Shown: one piece after another, positions 27,413 through 36,210 of the stretch
Position numbering within the stretch: position 1 is the stretch's first letter
Layout: every line of letters starts with the position of its first letter
NCBI GenBank assembly: GCA_019912965.1
Contig: JAIOHM010000186.1
Span: 1 to 58,006 of the forward strand
Length of the DNA: 58,006 nt
Direction: 5' to 3'
DNA from: Anaerolineae bacterium
GTDB taxonomy: Bacteria > Chloroflexota > Anaerolineae > Aggregatilineales > Phototrophicaceae
The notes under the pieces: generated by a model
What the model saw: only the letters and a program-made list of their open reading frames with translations
Database searches by the model: none
Told to the model about the DNA's origin: nothing
Program-made: the position numbers and the translations under genes

Positions 27413-28303
27413 CTAGGTCGGGTACAGTATCTCAGTCCGCTGGCGGTAATATGGATGTCGAGCATTGCAGAACACTGATAAATCGGTGGCATTATCGGTA
27501 TCGCTGCCATCTGGCAACCGCACATCAGAAGCTTGTACTGTATATTTGAGATCGACATTTTCCAACCGCGCATTGCTCAGATCCACTCGAATGAGTACCG
27601 TACAGCGGAGAACAACTGCCCGTAAATTGGCATGTTCCAAATTAACCGATCTCAGAGTCGCTCCCCATAACTTCGCTTTTTCAAGATTCGCGGCATAGAA
27701 GCTGGAATATTGCAGGATAGCATTCTGCAGGTTCGTCCCGCGAAAATCAGCCACAGAACCATCCACATCAACCAGCGATGCATTTTGCAGGTTCGCACCC
27801 CGCAAGTTAGCCTTGTTCAACTTGACCCCGGTTAAAATCGCACCTTCCAGATTGGCGTTTTGCAGGTTCGCACCCCGCAAATTAAGATTTCGCAGGTTGA
27901 GATCACGCAAATCTGCGCCGGGTAACACACCACTGGTGTTCATCTGATCGGCAATTGCCTGTCGATCTTCAATGCGTGAGGCTGCTTTAAAAGCAACGAT
28001 CAACTCTGCCTGCCGTTTAACCCGATCTTCTTCCTGCTCGGTACGGCGCTGACGACCACCCACAATGATTTCGATCAGAATAAAAGTGAGAAATGCGCCG
28101 AACATCTCTGTGCTGAAATTCTGTAACCAGCTTTCACTCCAACCGGCAAAAGAAGTATCCCCTGTAAAAACGTTGACCAGCAGCGACACAGACGAAGCCA
28201 CAATAGCCATAATGAGCAGAATCAGCATCACTGCCCGGTTGTTTAGTTGGGCGATACGCGTAAGTTTCAGTAAGTGAGCGAAACGACTCAGTTGATGTAG
28301 CAT
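27413..28303 (-). CDS. Membrane protein with pentapeptide repeats
   Basis: A 296-residue protein with two membrane segments near the N-terminus (VMLILLIMAIVASSVSLLV and FGAFLTFILIEIIVGG), a short charged helix, then about 20 A(D/N)LxX pentapeptide repeats (residues ~130-265) that should form a right-handed quadrilateral beta-helix in the cytoplasm. Pentapeptide proteins have scaffolding or gyrase-protecting roles; nothing here identifies one. It is divergent from the ATPase-propeller gene at 28395, with about 90 bp between. Confidence 0.85.
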   Translation of the reverse strand: MLHQLSRFAHLLKLTRIAQLNNRAVMLILLIMAIVASSVSLLVNVFTGDTSFAGWSESWLQNFSTEMFGAFLTFILIEIIVGGRQRRTEQEEDRVKRQAELIVAFKAASRIEDRQAIADQMNTSGVLPGADLRDLNLRNLNLRGANLQNANLEGAILTGVKLNKANLRGANLQNASLVDVDGSVADFRGTNLQNAILQYSSFYAANLEKAKLWGATLRSVNLEHANLRAVVLRCTVLIRVDLSNARLENVDLKYTVQASDVRLPDGSDTDNATDLSVFCNARHPYYRQRTEILYPT

Positions 28304-28394
28304 GAATGGTGCTCCTGATCGCTCAGCGTTATGATAAGTATAGCCATAAAGTTGCAGCTTGTATCAAAGCCTTTCTAGCTGGATGAGAGCATAA

Positions 28395-31300
28395 ATGGCC
28401 GACGATCCCTCCTTTGAACTCAATGAAGACACCCTTCAGGAATTGCTGGCAGAATTAACTTCTCCATCGGAAGCTGAAGCAGAAACCACTCCGACAACCG
28501 ATGAAGTCGTTGATGTTTTTCTGAATCTGATCCCCGATCAATTATCGGAGGAGTCCCAACCAGCAACGGTTCTCCGCCCCACATATAGCACATCACCATT
28601 TGATGATTTTGATGACTTTGGCGCTGATGAATTTTTATCTGAGCCAGCGATAGACCTGCCAGATTTAGAGCAGGCCATTCTGGATGGTCTGGCTTTGGTA
28701 CACGCTGGTCAAACGCAAGCCGCACGTGAACATCTGGAACATCTCATCGCGCAGGCCGATTATCTGGCAGATGCCTGGTATGGATTGGCGCTGACAGCCA
28801 GCACCCGGCGCGAAAAACGTTTATTCCTGCGAAAAGCACTTAATCGACAGCCCGATCATCATCAGGCCTTACGGGCACTACGTCGGCTAAACTGGCATCC
28901 TCAGATGCTCGTTGATCTGTTCAGCTTTGATCCAGAAATGTTTGTAGATACGGCTGTTCTGCCCCTCGAAGATGAACGTCTCCGATTCCTAGAGCCTAAA
29001 ACAGCGCAATGGCAGGTTCACCTAGAATTGGGCATCAACGCTGTCCGCAGGGGAGACCTCGAAGCCGCCCAGCTTGTGCTGAATCAGGTATTGGAAATTG
29101 ATCCAGAGAATCCGGTTGCCTGGGCATGGTTGGTAGCGACTGCACAAAATGAGGACACCTGCCGCCGCTGCGTACAACAGGCTTGCGAATACAACGTAAC
29201 CAATCTGTATCTCACAGTGCTACGGGATGAACTTGAAAATCGCGCACGGCTTCGGTTGCTGCTAACCAATCCTCCGCTCTACCTGTTACGAACGCTACGA
29301 TGGGCAACTGGCAATGGATTGGACACATTAGCCCACCGCCGCGCAATGACCCGCGCCAACCGCCTGCTCCAAATACGGTTAGACAGTCTGGTGCCGGAAA
29401 TTTTGCCACCCACGACAGTCAGTTTGGATGTACGATCCAGCGTTTTGCCGCGCAGTTTGCTGGAAGAAATGGAGAAGTTATTCCGAAAAGCCTCGCCAGC
29501 CGTTCGGATCGGATTCGAAAGATCAATGGCAGGATTGGTAACGGCTGAACCCGGTACACAACAAGAACGTCAGGCACTGGAAATGCTGTATGAGCTGGTG
29601 CTTTCCGAAGACAATGTTGGTGTGTCGATAACCCAACGGGAAGCGTTAATTCAACGCCTGCGCAGCGAACTATCTGGTTATGGCTCGTTGGAACGACTAC
29701 TGGATGATGACACCATCACAGCCATCTTCATCAATGGGGCATGGGGAACCTTTATTGAACGCCGAGGCGTGCGTCACCGACTCGACCAACGCCTATTTGA
29801 TGACGAAGAACACATTCTCCGTATTCTGGAACGAATGCTCCGGCCATTTGGATTGACGGTGAATGAGCAACATCCGTTCGTCAGTGCGCGACTGCCGGAC
29901 GGTTCGCGGTTAAACGCCATCATCCGCCCGGTTGCGCTGGCGGGAGCGACAATCACTATTCGCAAGTTCCCCAAGCGCCCACTTTGGATAGACGACCTGA
30001 TTCGTTTTGGCTCTATAACCCCTGCAATCGCCGAATTTCTGCGGGCGTGCGTCATCTCGCGCTTAAACATTCTGATTTCGGGCGGCCCCGGCTCAGGTAA
30101 ATTGACATTAGCAAATGTGCTTTCAGGTTTTATCCCCAATGATGAACGGGTCATCAGCATTGAGCATGTGGCTCAGTACCAACTGCTTCAGGAACATGTC
30201 ATTCCACTGGAGAGTATGGGAGGCAGTACCAGTTTCCAAGAACTCATCAAACAGGCGACGCAGATGCTCCCTGACCGATTAGTGTTTGGGGATTGTACAG
30301 GGGGTGAAATGCTCAGTGTGCTGGAAGCCATCCAGACGCTTGGTGAAGGAGGATTATTCACCATCCAGGCCAACAGTCCACAGGATGCCGTTACCCGTCT
30401 GGAAACAATGTGCCTTACAGCCAACAGCGGCATGACGGAAAACGCCTTGCTCTATCTGATTGCTTCAACGGTGGATGTCATTGTACAGATTGACCGCCTG
30501 CGCGATGGCACACGTAAAGTGACGCGCGTCGTGGAAGTACGAAGCGTTCGAGATAACATCACGGAATTGGTGTCTCTTTTTGAGTTTGAACAGACCGGCA
30601 TTGAGGGAGGAAAAATCGTCGGACGCATCTACCCCACTGGAAATCGTCCGAGTTTCACTGAACGCATCGAAAGCGCAGGGATTCATTTACCGCCATCGGT
30701 GTTTGGTATCTACCGACGAGAAGCAGACTTATCACAGGCTCCCACATCCAAACCACCGCGTGCCGATTCATCCGGCAACACTAGCACGTTGGCCTGGCAA
30801 TTCAAGACTGAAGATGAGATTCGCGGGGCTGCAACTGTTCATCAAAATCACGTCTATATTGGCTCTTACGATACCAATCTGTGGTGTCTGAGCGCGGACA
30901 CAGGTCAGTTCCTATGGAAATACCCCACCCAAGCTGGAATTGTGACGACACCTGTTATTGATGCATATAATCACATGGTATTTTTTGGTTCGGAAGACCG
31001 GGTTTTTTATGCACTGGATGCGCGTACTGGTCGGCTTTCATGGAGCTACACCACTGATGACAAAATCCGGTGTTCGGCACGGTTAGCGCCAGATGTGGAT
31101 GTGGTGTTCTTCGGTAATGATGATGGCATTCTTTATGCCCTGTCAGCCTCCAGCGGGCGTCTGTTGTGGCAGTATTATGCCGGAGACCCGATCCGCAGCC
31201 GTCCGTTTCTGACGAGTGATATGGTTATCTTTGGCACTGAGCAAGGCGATTTACATGCTTTAAAACTGGATGGCAGCCGAAAATGGAGCTTCCGTGCCCG

Positions 31301-31805
31301 GCAGGCCATTACATCGTCACCGTATGTCGACGAATGGTACACCGGACTATGTTATGTCGGTTCACTAGATGGTCACCTGTACGCGCTGGAAGTCAGTAAC
31401 GGCTATACATCGTGGCGTTTTCGGACAGAAGGGCCAATTGTGTCGTCGCCAATTGTGGCACACAATTCGTGCCTGTTCGGTTCAACCGATGGATATTTTT
31501 ATGCTGTCAACGCGCTAACCGGAAAAACCAAGTGGCGCTTTGCTGCCGGGGCATCGATTGTTGGCTCCCCAGCATTACGTCCCCGGCTGGAAGATATTGT
31601 CTATTTTGGCGATACCGATGGATATTTGTATGCACTGGATGCCAACACTGGAACCGAACACTGGCGCTATCAAACACGCGGGATGATCACCGCTACACCA
31701 GCAGTAGACGCAGCACACCTCTACATCGGATCATTGGATCGAAGTTTATATGCAATCCACACAACAGTAAATCCCAACCCAACCGTGCAACCATCATCGC
31801 AATAG
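28395..31805 (+). CDS. TPR / CpaF-like secretion ATPase / PQQ beta-propeller fusion
   Basis: A 1136-residue protein of unusual architecture. Residues 1-90 are acidic and disordered; ~95-260 are TPR-like; ~400-720 are a CpaF/TadA-type (type II/IV secretion) ATPase domain; ~800-1125 are eight PQQ-type propeller repeats of form (Y/F)(I/F)G-x-x-D-x-x-L/F-Y-A-L (for example VFFGSEDRVFYAL, CYVGSLDGHLYAL). The ATPase has GGPGSGKLT (K569) with Leu where Ser/Thr normally binds Mg, keeps the catalytic Glu region (ISIEHVAQYQL), and has a changed Walker B (LVFGDCTGGEML). There is no signal peptide, so the propeller is cytoplasmic, and no tad pilus genes lie nearby. It may be a regulatory or sensory derivative rather than a pilus motor. 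Confidence 0.85.
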   Translation: MADDPSFELNEDTLQELLAELTSPSEAEAETTPTTDEVVDVFLNLIPDQLSEESQPATVLRPTYSTSPFDDFDDFGADEFLSEPAIDLPDLEQAILDGLALVHAGQTQAAREHLEHLIAQADYLADAWYGLALTASTRREKRLFLRKALNRQPDHHQALRALRRLNWHPQMLVDLFSFDPEMFVDTAVLPLEDERLRFLEPKTAQWQVHLELGINAVRRGDLEAAQLVLNQVLEIDPENPVAWAWLVATAQNEDTCRRCVQQACEYNVTNLYLTVLRDELENRARLRLLLTNPPLYLLRTLRWATGNGLDTLAHRRAMTRANRLLQIRLDSLVPEILPPTTVSLDVRSSVLPRSLLEEMEKLFRKASPAVRIGFERSMAGLVTAEPGTQQERQALEMLYELVLSEDNVGVSITQREALIQRLRSELSGYGSLERLLDDDTITAIFINGAWGTFIERRGVRHRLDQRLFDDEEHILRILERMLRPFGLTVNEQHPFVSARLPDGSRLNAIIRPVALAGATITIRKFPKRPLWIDDLIRFGSITPAIAEFLRACVISRLNILISGGPGSGKLTLANVLSGFIPNDERVISIEHVAQYQLLQEHVIPLESMGGSTSFQELIKQATQMLPDRLVFGDCTGGEMLSVLEAIQTLGEGGLFTIQANSPQDAVTRLETMCLTANSGMTENALLYLIASTVDVIVQIDRLRDGTRKVTRVVEVRSVRDNITELVSLFEFEQTGIEGGKIVGRIYPTGNRPSFTERIESAGIHLPPSVFGIYRREADLSQAPTSKPPRADSSGNTSTLAWQFKTEDEIRGAATVHQNHVYIGSYDTNLWCLSADTGQFLWKYPTQAGIVTTPVIDAYNHMVFFGSEDRVFYALDARTGRLSWSYTTDDKIRCSARLAPDVDVVFFGNDDGILYALSASSGRLLWQYYAGDPIRSRPFLTSDMVIFGTEQGDLHALKLDGSRKWSFRARQAITSSPYVDEWYTGLCYVGSLDGHLYALEVSNGYTSWRFRTEGPIVSSPIVAHNSCLFGSTDGYFYAVNALTGKTKWRFAAGASIVGSPALRPRLEDIVYFGDTDGYLYALDANTGTEHWRYQTRGMITATPAVDAAHLYIGSLDRSLYAIHTTVNPNPTVQPSSQ

Positions 31806-31850
31806 GACACCCCTTTATGGACGTGTTTTCCCTCGTTCTAGTTGATTGTT

Positions 31851-31875
31851 AGTGCTATACTGATGAATAAGCACT
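31851..31875. promoter_or_regulatory. Inverted repeat upstream of second signal peptidase gene
   Basis: AGTGCT (31851-31856) and AGCACT (31870-31875) flank a 13-bp spacer, each followed by a TATA-like tract (ATACTG, ATATTG). It is a possible operator or promoter region about 55 bp before the ATG at 31929. Confidence 0.25.
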
Positions 31876-31928
31876 ATATTGTGTCCCGTATTTGAGTTAA
31901 TCCGTTTGTTCACCAAGCAGTAAATCCT

Positions 31929-32495
31929 ATGACTTTGCCACAAGCACCACGCCCACGGCTTCGGGTACAAGGGCGACTCAGAGAATTTATTAATCTGGGC
32001 ATTTTTCTATTAGCCGTTTATACACTACTGGAAATCGCTATTCCGCGTTCAGTGGTTTTATCGATCAGCATGGAACCCAATTTGATCGCGGAACAACGGC
32101 TGCTCATCAGCCGGGTAAGCTATTTGTTTGGCGAACCCCAGCGCGGCGAGATTGTGGTATTCGAGTCACCTAGTAATGCCGCCAACCAACCGCCACTCAT
32201 CAAAAGATTGATCGGGCTACCGGGTGAAACAATTGAATTCCGAGATGGGGCAGTTTATATTAATGGCATCGAACTGCATGAGCCGTATATTAACGAGCCT
32301 TGCTGGGTCGAAAAATGCAAGGATGCCAGTTGGACTCTCGGCCAAGATGAGTATTTTCTGATGGGGGATAACCGGAATCACAGCCATGACTCGCGGGCAT
32401 TCGGAGCTATTCACCGCGACCAATTGATCGGGAGAGCCATTCTGCGTTGGTGGCCACCAGCAAAATGGGGCATTCTTGGATATGATTATGATTAG
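31929..32495 (+). CDS. lepB: Signal peptidase I (second copy)
   Basis: A second type I signal peptidase of 188 residues. It has one membrane segment (FINLGIFLLAVYTLLEIAI), the catalytic Ser in LSISMEPNL, the catalytic Lys in LIKRLIGLPGE, and DSRAFGAIH. It is closely similar to the 18435 copy throughout (both have ...FLMGDNRNHSHDSRAFG or nearly so), indicating a lineage duplication. It lies just upstream of the microcompartment locus, 39 bp before the zinc-finger gene, so it may share transcription with it by position only. Confidence 0.92.
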   Translation: MTLPQAPRPRLRVQGRLREFINLGIFLLAVYTLLEIAIPRSVVLSISMEPNLIAEQRLLISRVSYLFGEPQRGEIVVFESPSNAANQPPLIKRLIGLPGETIEFRDGAVYINGIELHEPYINEPCWVEKCKDASWTLGQDEYFLMGDNRNHSHDSRAFGAIHRDQLIGRAILRWWPPAKWGILGYDYD

Positions 32496-32534
32496 GCTGG
32501 CGTACAACATCAGCTTTGGAAGAAAGAGACTCGC

Positions 32535-32834
32535 ATGTCAGACCAAACTGCCTACCCCTGCCCGTGCTGCCAGATTGGCTTTTGCCAGCCCGGCACCCAA
32601 ACATATCTCCGTATGCATAATGGGCTGTTGGTGAGCGTTCCGGATGTACCTATGTGGACATGCGACATTTGCCAATATCAGGAATTCGACCAGGAACGGC
32701 TGCGGAGCCTGGATGCGCTGCTGGGAGTCAACGATACAGCGCAGGAAATCGGACGGACAAACCCCAAAGTTATGCCGTCTGACTCAGCCGATGCACCCGA
32801 TTCTGCTAAAACCATTCGGAGAATGAAACCGTGA
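32535..32834 (+). CDS. YgiT-type zinc-finger protein
   Basis: A 99-residue protein. An N-terminal zinc site is formed by CPCC and CDIC, with the YgiT-like segment LLVSVPDVPMWTC between them. YgiT-type modules occur as antitoxin N-termini (MqsA-like), but no HTH is evident in the remaining ~45 residues. Its stop overlaps the GTG start of the shell gene (GTGA), so it is translationally coupled to the BMC operon. An accessory or regulatory part in the BMC operon is possible; function unknown. Confidence 0.7.
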   Translation: MSDQTAYPCPCCQIGFCQPGTQTYLRMHNGLLVSVPDVPMWTCDICQYQEFDQERLRSLDALLGVNDTAQEIGRTNPKVMPSDSADAPDSAKTIRRMKP

Positions 32835-33469
32835 GTGTTGATCTGCGGAGTTACGTATTTCTAGACAGTTTACAGCCACAGCACGCGGCATTTTTGGGTA
32901 CAGTGGCACGGGGATTCCTGCCACTCCCCGGAGATGCTTCGCTGTGGATCGAAATTTCACCGGGCATCGAGATCAATCGGATTACAGACGTTGCACTGAA
33001 GGCGACATCTGTACGTCCGGGGATGCAGATTGTTGAACGTCTGTATGGATTGCTTGAGGTTCACTCCAGCAGTCAGGCAGAGACACGGGCAGCGGGCGAA
33101 GCCATCCTCGAAGCGTTGGGCGTACAGGAAAAAGACCGTCTGAAACCGCGCGTGATTTCCAGCCAGATTATCCGCAACATTGATGCTCACCAGACGCAGC
33201 TTATCAACCGTTTGCGGCATGGGCATATGATTCTGGCCGGACAGACACTTTACGTGCTGGAGGTTGAACCCGCCGGATATGCAGCGTTGGCTGCTAATGA
33301 AGCTGAAAAAGCAGCAAACATCAATATTCTGGAAGTGCAGGCATTTGGCAGTTTTGGGCGGGTGTACCTCGGTGGTGAAGAACAGGACATCATGGCTGGC
33401 TATGGTGCTGCATTAGCGTCGATTGAAGGTGTGGCCGGACGCGAAACAGGCGGCGGACGGAAAGAATAA
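32831..33469 (+). CDS. BMC-T trimeric microcompartment shell protein (double-ring, HO-like type)
   Basis: A 212-residue tandem-BMC shell protein. Two BMC folds are visible (residues ~5-100 and ~105-205; RSYVFLDSLQPQHAAFLGTV; VISSQIIRNIDAHQTQLINR; ILAGQTLYVLEVEPAGYAAL). From memory of the family it most resembles the Haliangium ochraceum-type BMC-T proteins that stack as double rings with a gated central pore; this is recognition, not a search. Trimers form shell facets and may carry larger metabolites. It starts at GTG 32831, overlapping the zinc-finger gene stop. No single-domain hexamer (BMC-H) gene accompanies it in the window. Confidence 0.92.
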   Translation: MSVDLRSYVFLDSLQPQHAAFLGTVARGFLPLPGDASLWIEISPGIEINRITDVALKATSVRPGMQIVERLYGLLEVHSSSQAETRAAGEAILEALGVQEKDRLKPRVISSQIIRNIDAHQTQLINRLRHGHMILAGQTLYVLEVEPAGYAALAANEAEKAANINILEVQAFGSFGRVYLGGEEQDIMAGYGAALASIEGVAGRETGGGRKE

Positions 33470-33478
33470 CGCTCTCAG

Positions 33479-33512
33479 CTTATAGTTAAAATTCAGACTA
33501 TAAGTTTTGTTT
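33479..33512 (+). terminator. Attenuator-like hairpin between the trimer and pentamer shell genes
   Basis: A perfect 8-bp stem CTTATAGT (33479-33486) with ACTATAAG (33497-33504), 10-nt loop, is followed directly by TTTTGTTT. The stem is A/T-rich, so termination would be partial, lowering expression of the pentamer gene. Confidence 0.5.
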
Positions 33513-33535
33513 CTCTCTCAAAAGAGTGTTGAACA

Positions 33536-33847
33536 ATGTTTATTGGCGAAGTGGTTGGAACAGTTGTTGCCAGTCAGAAAACTGACAATATGAATGGTCT
33601 GCCGCTGCGGATAATCCGCAGGTTGACACCTGAGGCGGAACTGACCGAAACTTACGCTGTAGCAGTGGATGTGGTGGGTGCAAGCCACGGTGAATATGTA
33701 TTAATTGCCACCGGGAGCAGCGCCCGCCAGACACAGCAGACTGATACCCGTCCAGTAGATGCCATCATTATGGCTATCGTAGATACATGGCAGGTAGATG
33801 GTCAAGTTCGATACACAAAGCAAATTCCTCTCGAAACCCCTATTTAA
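33536..33847 (+). CDS. BMC-P pentameric vertex protein (EutN/CcmL family)
   Basis: A 103-residue EutN/CcmL-type protein, which forms the pentamers that cap the vertices of a closed microcompartment. Family features are the N-terminal IGEVVGTVVASQK, the hydrophobic core VAVDVVGASHGEYVLIATGSSAR and the terminal DAIIMAIVDTWQV. It follows the trimer gene by 66 bp across an attenuator-like hairpin. Its presence argues for a closed shell rather than a shell-derived sheet. Confidence 0.93.
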   Translation: MFIGEVVGTVVASQKTDNMNGLPLRIIRRLTPEAELTETYAVAVDVVGASHGEYVLIATGSSARQTQQTDTRPVDAIIMAIVDTWQVDGQVRYTKQIPLETPI

Positions 33848-34029
33848 GATCATCGTCATCATTGATGTTGTAAATATATGGGCCACCCAAAAGCCTGAAA
33901 CCAGAACAATCCCAGACTGAAGTCCGGCTTTTCGACTAGTGTGGCGCGCGCGATAATGTTATCATTACAGCAAGAAATCCTGTCCCGTGTAGCTAGCCAA
34001 TTGAGTTCGAGGGGGAGGCAGTACTGTCG

Positions 34030-34413
34030 ATGAGTAATGGACGTATCCTCGTGGTGGAAGATAACCGCGATAATATAACGTTGATTTCGGATATGCTCGT
34101 CTCTATGAACTATGAGGCTATTCTGGCGTATGACGGGCAGCGGGGTGTAGAGCTGACAACCAGCGAAAAACCCGATCTCATTTTGATGGATTTGTCCTTG
34201 CCTGTGATGGATGGCTGGGCAGCAACCAGAACAATTAAGGCGAATCCTGAGTTAAAACATATCCCTATTATTGCCCTGACCGCTCACGCAATGCTGGGTG
34301 ACCGGGAACGCGCCCTCGAAGCTGGTTGTGATGATTACGCTACCAAGCCCATCAATATGCCAGAGTTGAGTTTAAAAATTTCTCAGTTTATGCGCGCAAG
34401 GAAAGTATCTTGA
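34030..34413 (+). CDS. Single-domain response regulator
   Basis: A 127-residue stand-alone receiver (DivK/CheY-like). All conserved sites are present: E10-D11, phospho-acceptor D54 (LMDLSLPVMDG), T84 and K106 (ATKPIN). It has no output domain, so it probably relays phosphate or binds a partner. Its stop overlaps the TTG start of the receiver-cyclase gene. It lies within the microcompartment locus. Confidence 0.93.
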   Translation: MSNGRILVVEDNRDNITLISDMLVSMNYEAILAYDGQRGVELTTSEKPDLILMDLSLPVMDGWAATRTIKANPELKHIPIIALTAHAMLGDRERALEAGCDDYATKPINMPELSLKISQFMRARKVS

Positions 34414-35450
34414 AAGTTCTTGTGGCAGAAGACAATCCTAACAGTCGGCAACTGGTCAAAGACATTTTAGAAAGCATTGGTTATGAGGCGATCCTGACCA
34501 TTGACGGGCCAAGCGCAGTTGCAGCCGCACAAACGCAGGAACCTGATCTGGTCATTCTGGATGTCAACATGCCGGGCATGACCGGTTTTGAAGTCTGCGC
34601 CGTTTTGAAGTCCGACCCGAAGCTGTCGCACATCCCCATTCTGATGCTGACCGCGCAGACCGATGTGGAAAGCCGAGTAACAGGGTTGGGAATGGGTGCG
34701 GATGATTATCTGGCAAAACCCTTCAGCCCGCGTGAACTGGCGGCGCGAATTGATGCACGGCTACGGCGGAAGGTGGAAACAGATGACCTCCGCCGAACAA
34801 AAGAAATGATTAAACAAACCTTTGAACGCTATGTTCCGCCTTCAGTTGTGGACAAATTGCTGCAAGATCCCTCACAGGTTAAACTCGGTGGGCAGTTGCA
34901 AGAAGTTACGGTCATGTTCAGCGACCTGGAAGGGTTTACGAGCATCTCCGAACGCACTGACCCGGAAAAACTGCTGGGTATTTTGAATCTGTACCATGCG
35001 CTGGTGGTCAGCCTGATTCAGCGGAACGGCGGCACGGTTGATAAGTTCATTGGTGATGCGGTGATGGCGCTTTACAATACCCCGCTAGGACAAAGCGACC
35101 ACGCGCTGCGGGCTGTACAAACAGCACTGGATATTCGTGATAGCCTGAACGCTTTTTCCGAACAGTTTGAGCCGGAATATCGCATGAAGATCAACTTCGG
35201 CATTCACTCTGGTTCGGCAGTGGTGGGCAATATTGGAACCCAGCAAATTATGAGCTTCACGGCAGTGGGCGATACAGTCAATGTAGCGGCGCGGCTGCAA
35301 GGAATGAGCCAATCGGGGAAAATCCTCATCAGCCAGGCAACTTATGATTTACTCAATGAACAGGCAACCACCCAACAGATCGGTTTACAAAATGTAAAAG
35401 GCCGTTCAGAAGCGGTGATGGTCTACGAAATACTGGGCGTGCATTCTTAA
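34410..35450 (+). CDS. Response regulator with class III nucleotidyl cyclase output
   Basis: A 346-residue protein. The receiver (1-120) is intact (E7-D8, D51, K103). A helix of YVPPSVVDKLL type couples to the class III cyclase domain (~160-345), with metal aspartates D172 (MFSDLEGFTS) and D216 (KFIGDAVMALY). Phosphorylation by the adjacent histidine kinase would be expected to control cAMP or cGMP production. The start is TTG 34410, overlapping the preceding stop (TTGA); its own stop overlaps the kinase ATG (TAATGA). It is the same module order, without GAF, as the 16664 protein. Confidence 0.92.
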   Translation: MKVLVAEDNPNSRQLVKDILESIGYEAILTIDGPSAVAAAQTQEPDLVILDVNMPGMTGFEVCAVLKSDPKLSHIPILMLTAQTDVESRVTGLGMGADDYLAKPFSPRELAARIDARLRRKVETDDLRRTKEMIKQTFERYVPPSVVDKLLQDPSQVKLGGQLQEVTVMFSDLEGFTSISERTDPEKLLGILNLYHALVVSLIQRNGGTVDKFIGDAVMALYNTPLGQSDHALRAVQTALDIRDSLNAFSEQFEPEYRMKINFGIHSGSAVVGNIGTQQIMSFTAVGDTVNVAARLQGMSQSGKILISQATYDLLNEQATTQQIGLQNVKGRSEAVMVYEILGVHS

Positions 35451-36205
35451 TGACTGAACTACCTCGCGCGACCGGAACCATTTTGGGAAGTACGACTGAT
35501 GATATTGTAGGTGCAGCGTGGCTATTGGGGCATGATTTAAAAAGCCCGGTGGCGATTGTTATCAGCGCACTGGAAATGCTGGTGGCGATGCACGAAACCG
35601 ACGAAAAAATGAGCAGCACCGTCAACCTGATGCGGGGAGCGCTGGCTGCCGCAAATCGCGAATATAACATGATTAGTGATTTGCTCGATCTGGCACGTCT
35701 GGAAACGAACCAGTACGAACTGGAACGTTATGATGTGGACATCAGCACACTCATTCGGGAAATACTTGAAGCCGAGTCTTACTCCCTGAAAACTAAATTG
35801 CTCAAAGTAGAAGTTGATCTGCAAAACGAACCAGCATTGATGGTTAATGTGGATATTGAGTTGTTTCGTCGGGTGGTGAGTGCGATGGTTGATAATGCCA
35901 TCAAATTCACTGTTCGAGAAGATTTCTTCCGCATTCGAGCACGGCATACGGGCAAAATGGTGGAAGTGCAGTTTACCGATAATGGGCGGACGATCTTTCC
36001 GGAGTTCGAGGCCCATTTGATGGAACGCGCGCCGCAGTGGGATAAGCGACAATTGGGCAGCCGAACGAGTGTTGGTATGGGGCTTCCGTTCGTTAATGCA
36101 GTAGCCAAAGCACATGGTGGAAGCTTTAGCGGCAAAACCGACCCGATGACTAAATTCACCTCATTCACCCTGCTGATACCGGCTTTAATTGGCGAAGTTG
36201 GATAA
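35450..36205 (+). CDS. Soluble sensor-less histidine kinase
   Basis: A 251-residue HisKA-HATPase protein. The H-box is WLLGHDLKSPVA (His at about residue 28) and the dimerisation helix follows. N-box DNAIKF, G1-like DNGRTIFPE and G2 GMGLPFV are present. There is no membrane segment or sensor domain, so its input must come from a partner or the missing N-terminus is supplied in trans. It is translationally coupled to the receiver-cyclase gene and 5 bp upstream of the aldehyde dehydrogenase gene, forming a signalling trio inside the microcompartment operon. Confidence 0.88.
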   Translation: MTELPRATGTILGSTTDDIVGAAWLLGHDLKSPVAIVISALEMLVAMHETDEKMSSTVNLMRGALAAANREYNMISDLLDLARLETNQYELERYDVDISTLIREILEAESYSLKTKLLKVEVDLQNEPALMVNVDIELFRRVVSAMVDNAIKFTVREDFFRIRARHTGKMVEVQFTDNGRTIFPEFEAHLMERAPQWDKRQLGSRTSVGMGLPFVNAVAKAHGGSFSGKTDPMTKFTSFTLLIPALIGEVG

Positions 36206-36210
36206 ATTTC

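Noticed and set aside
33952..33963. Palindrome GATAATGTTATC before the receiver genes
   Set aside because: Short and A/T-rich; it could be a -10 box (GATAAT) by chance. No matching second site was seen, so it is not called as an operator.
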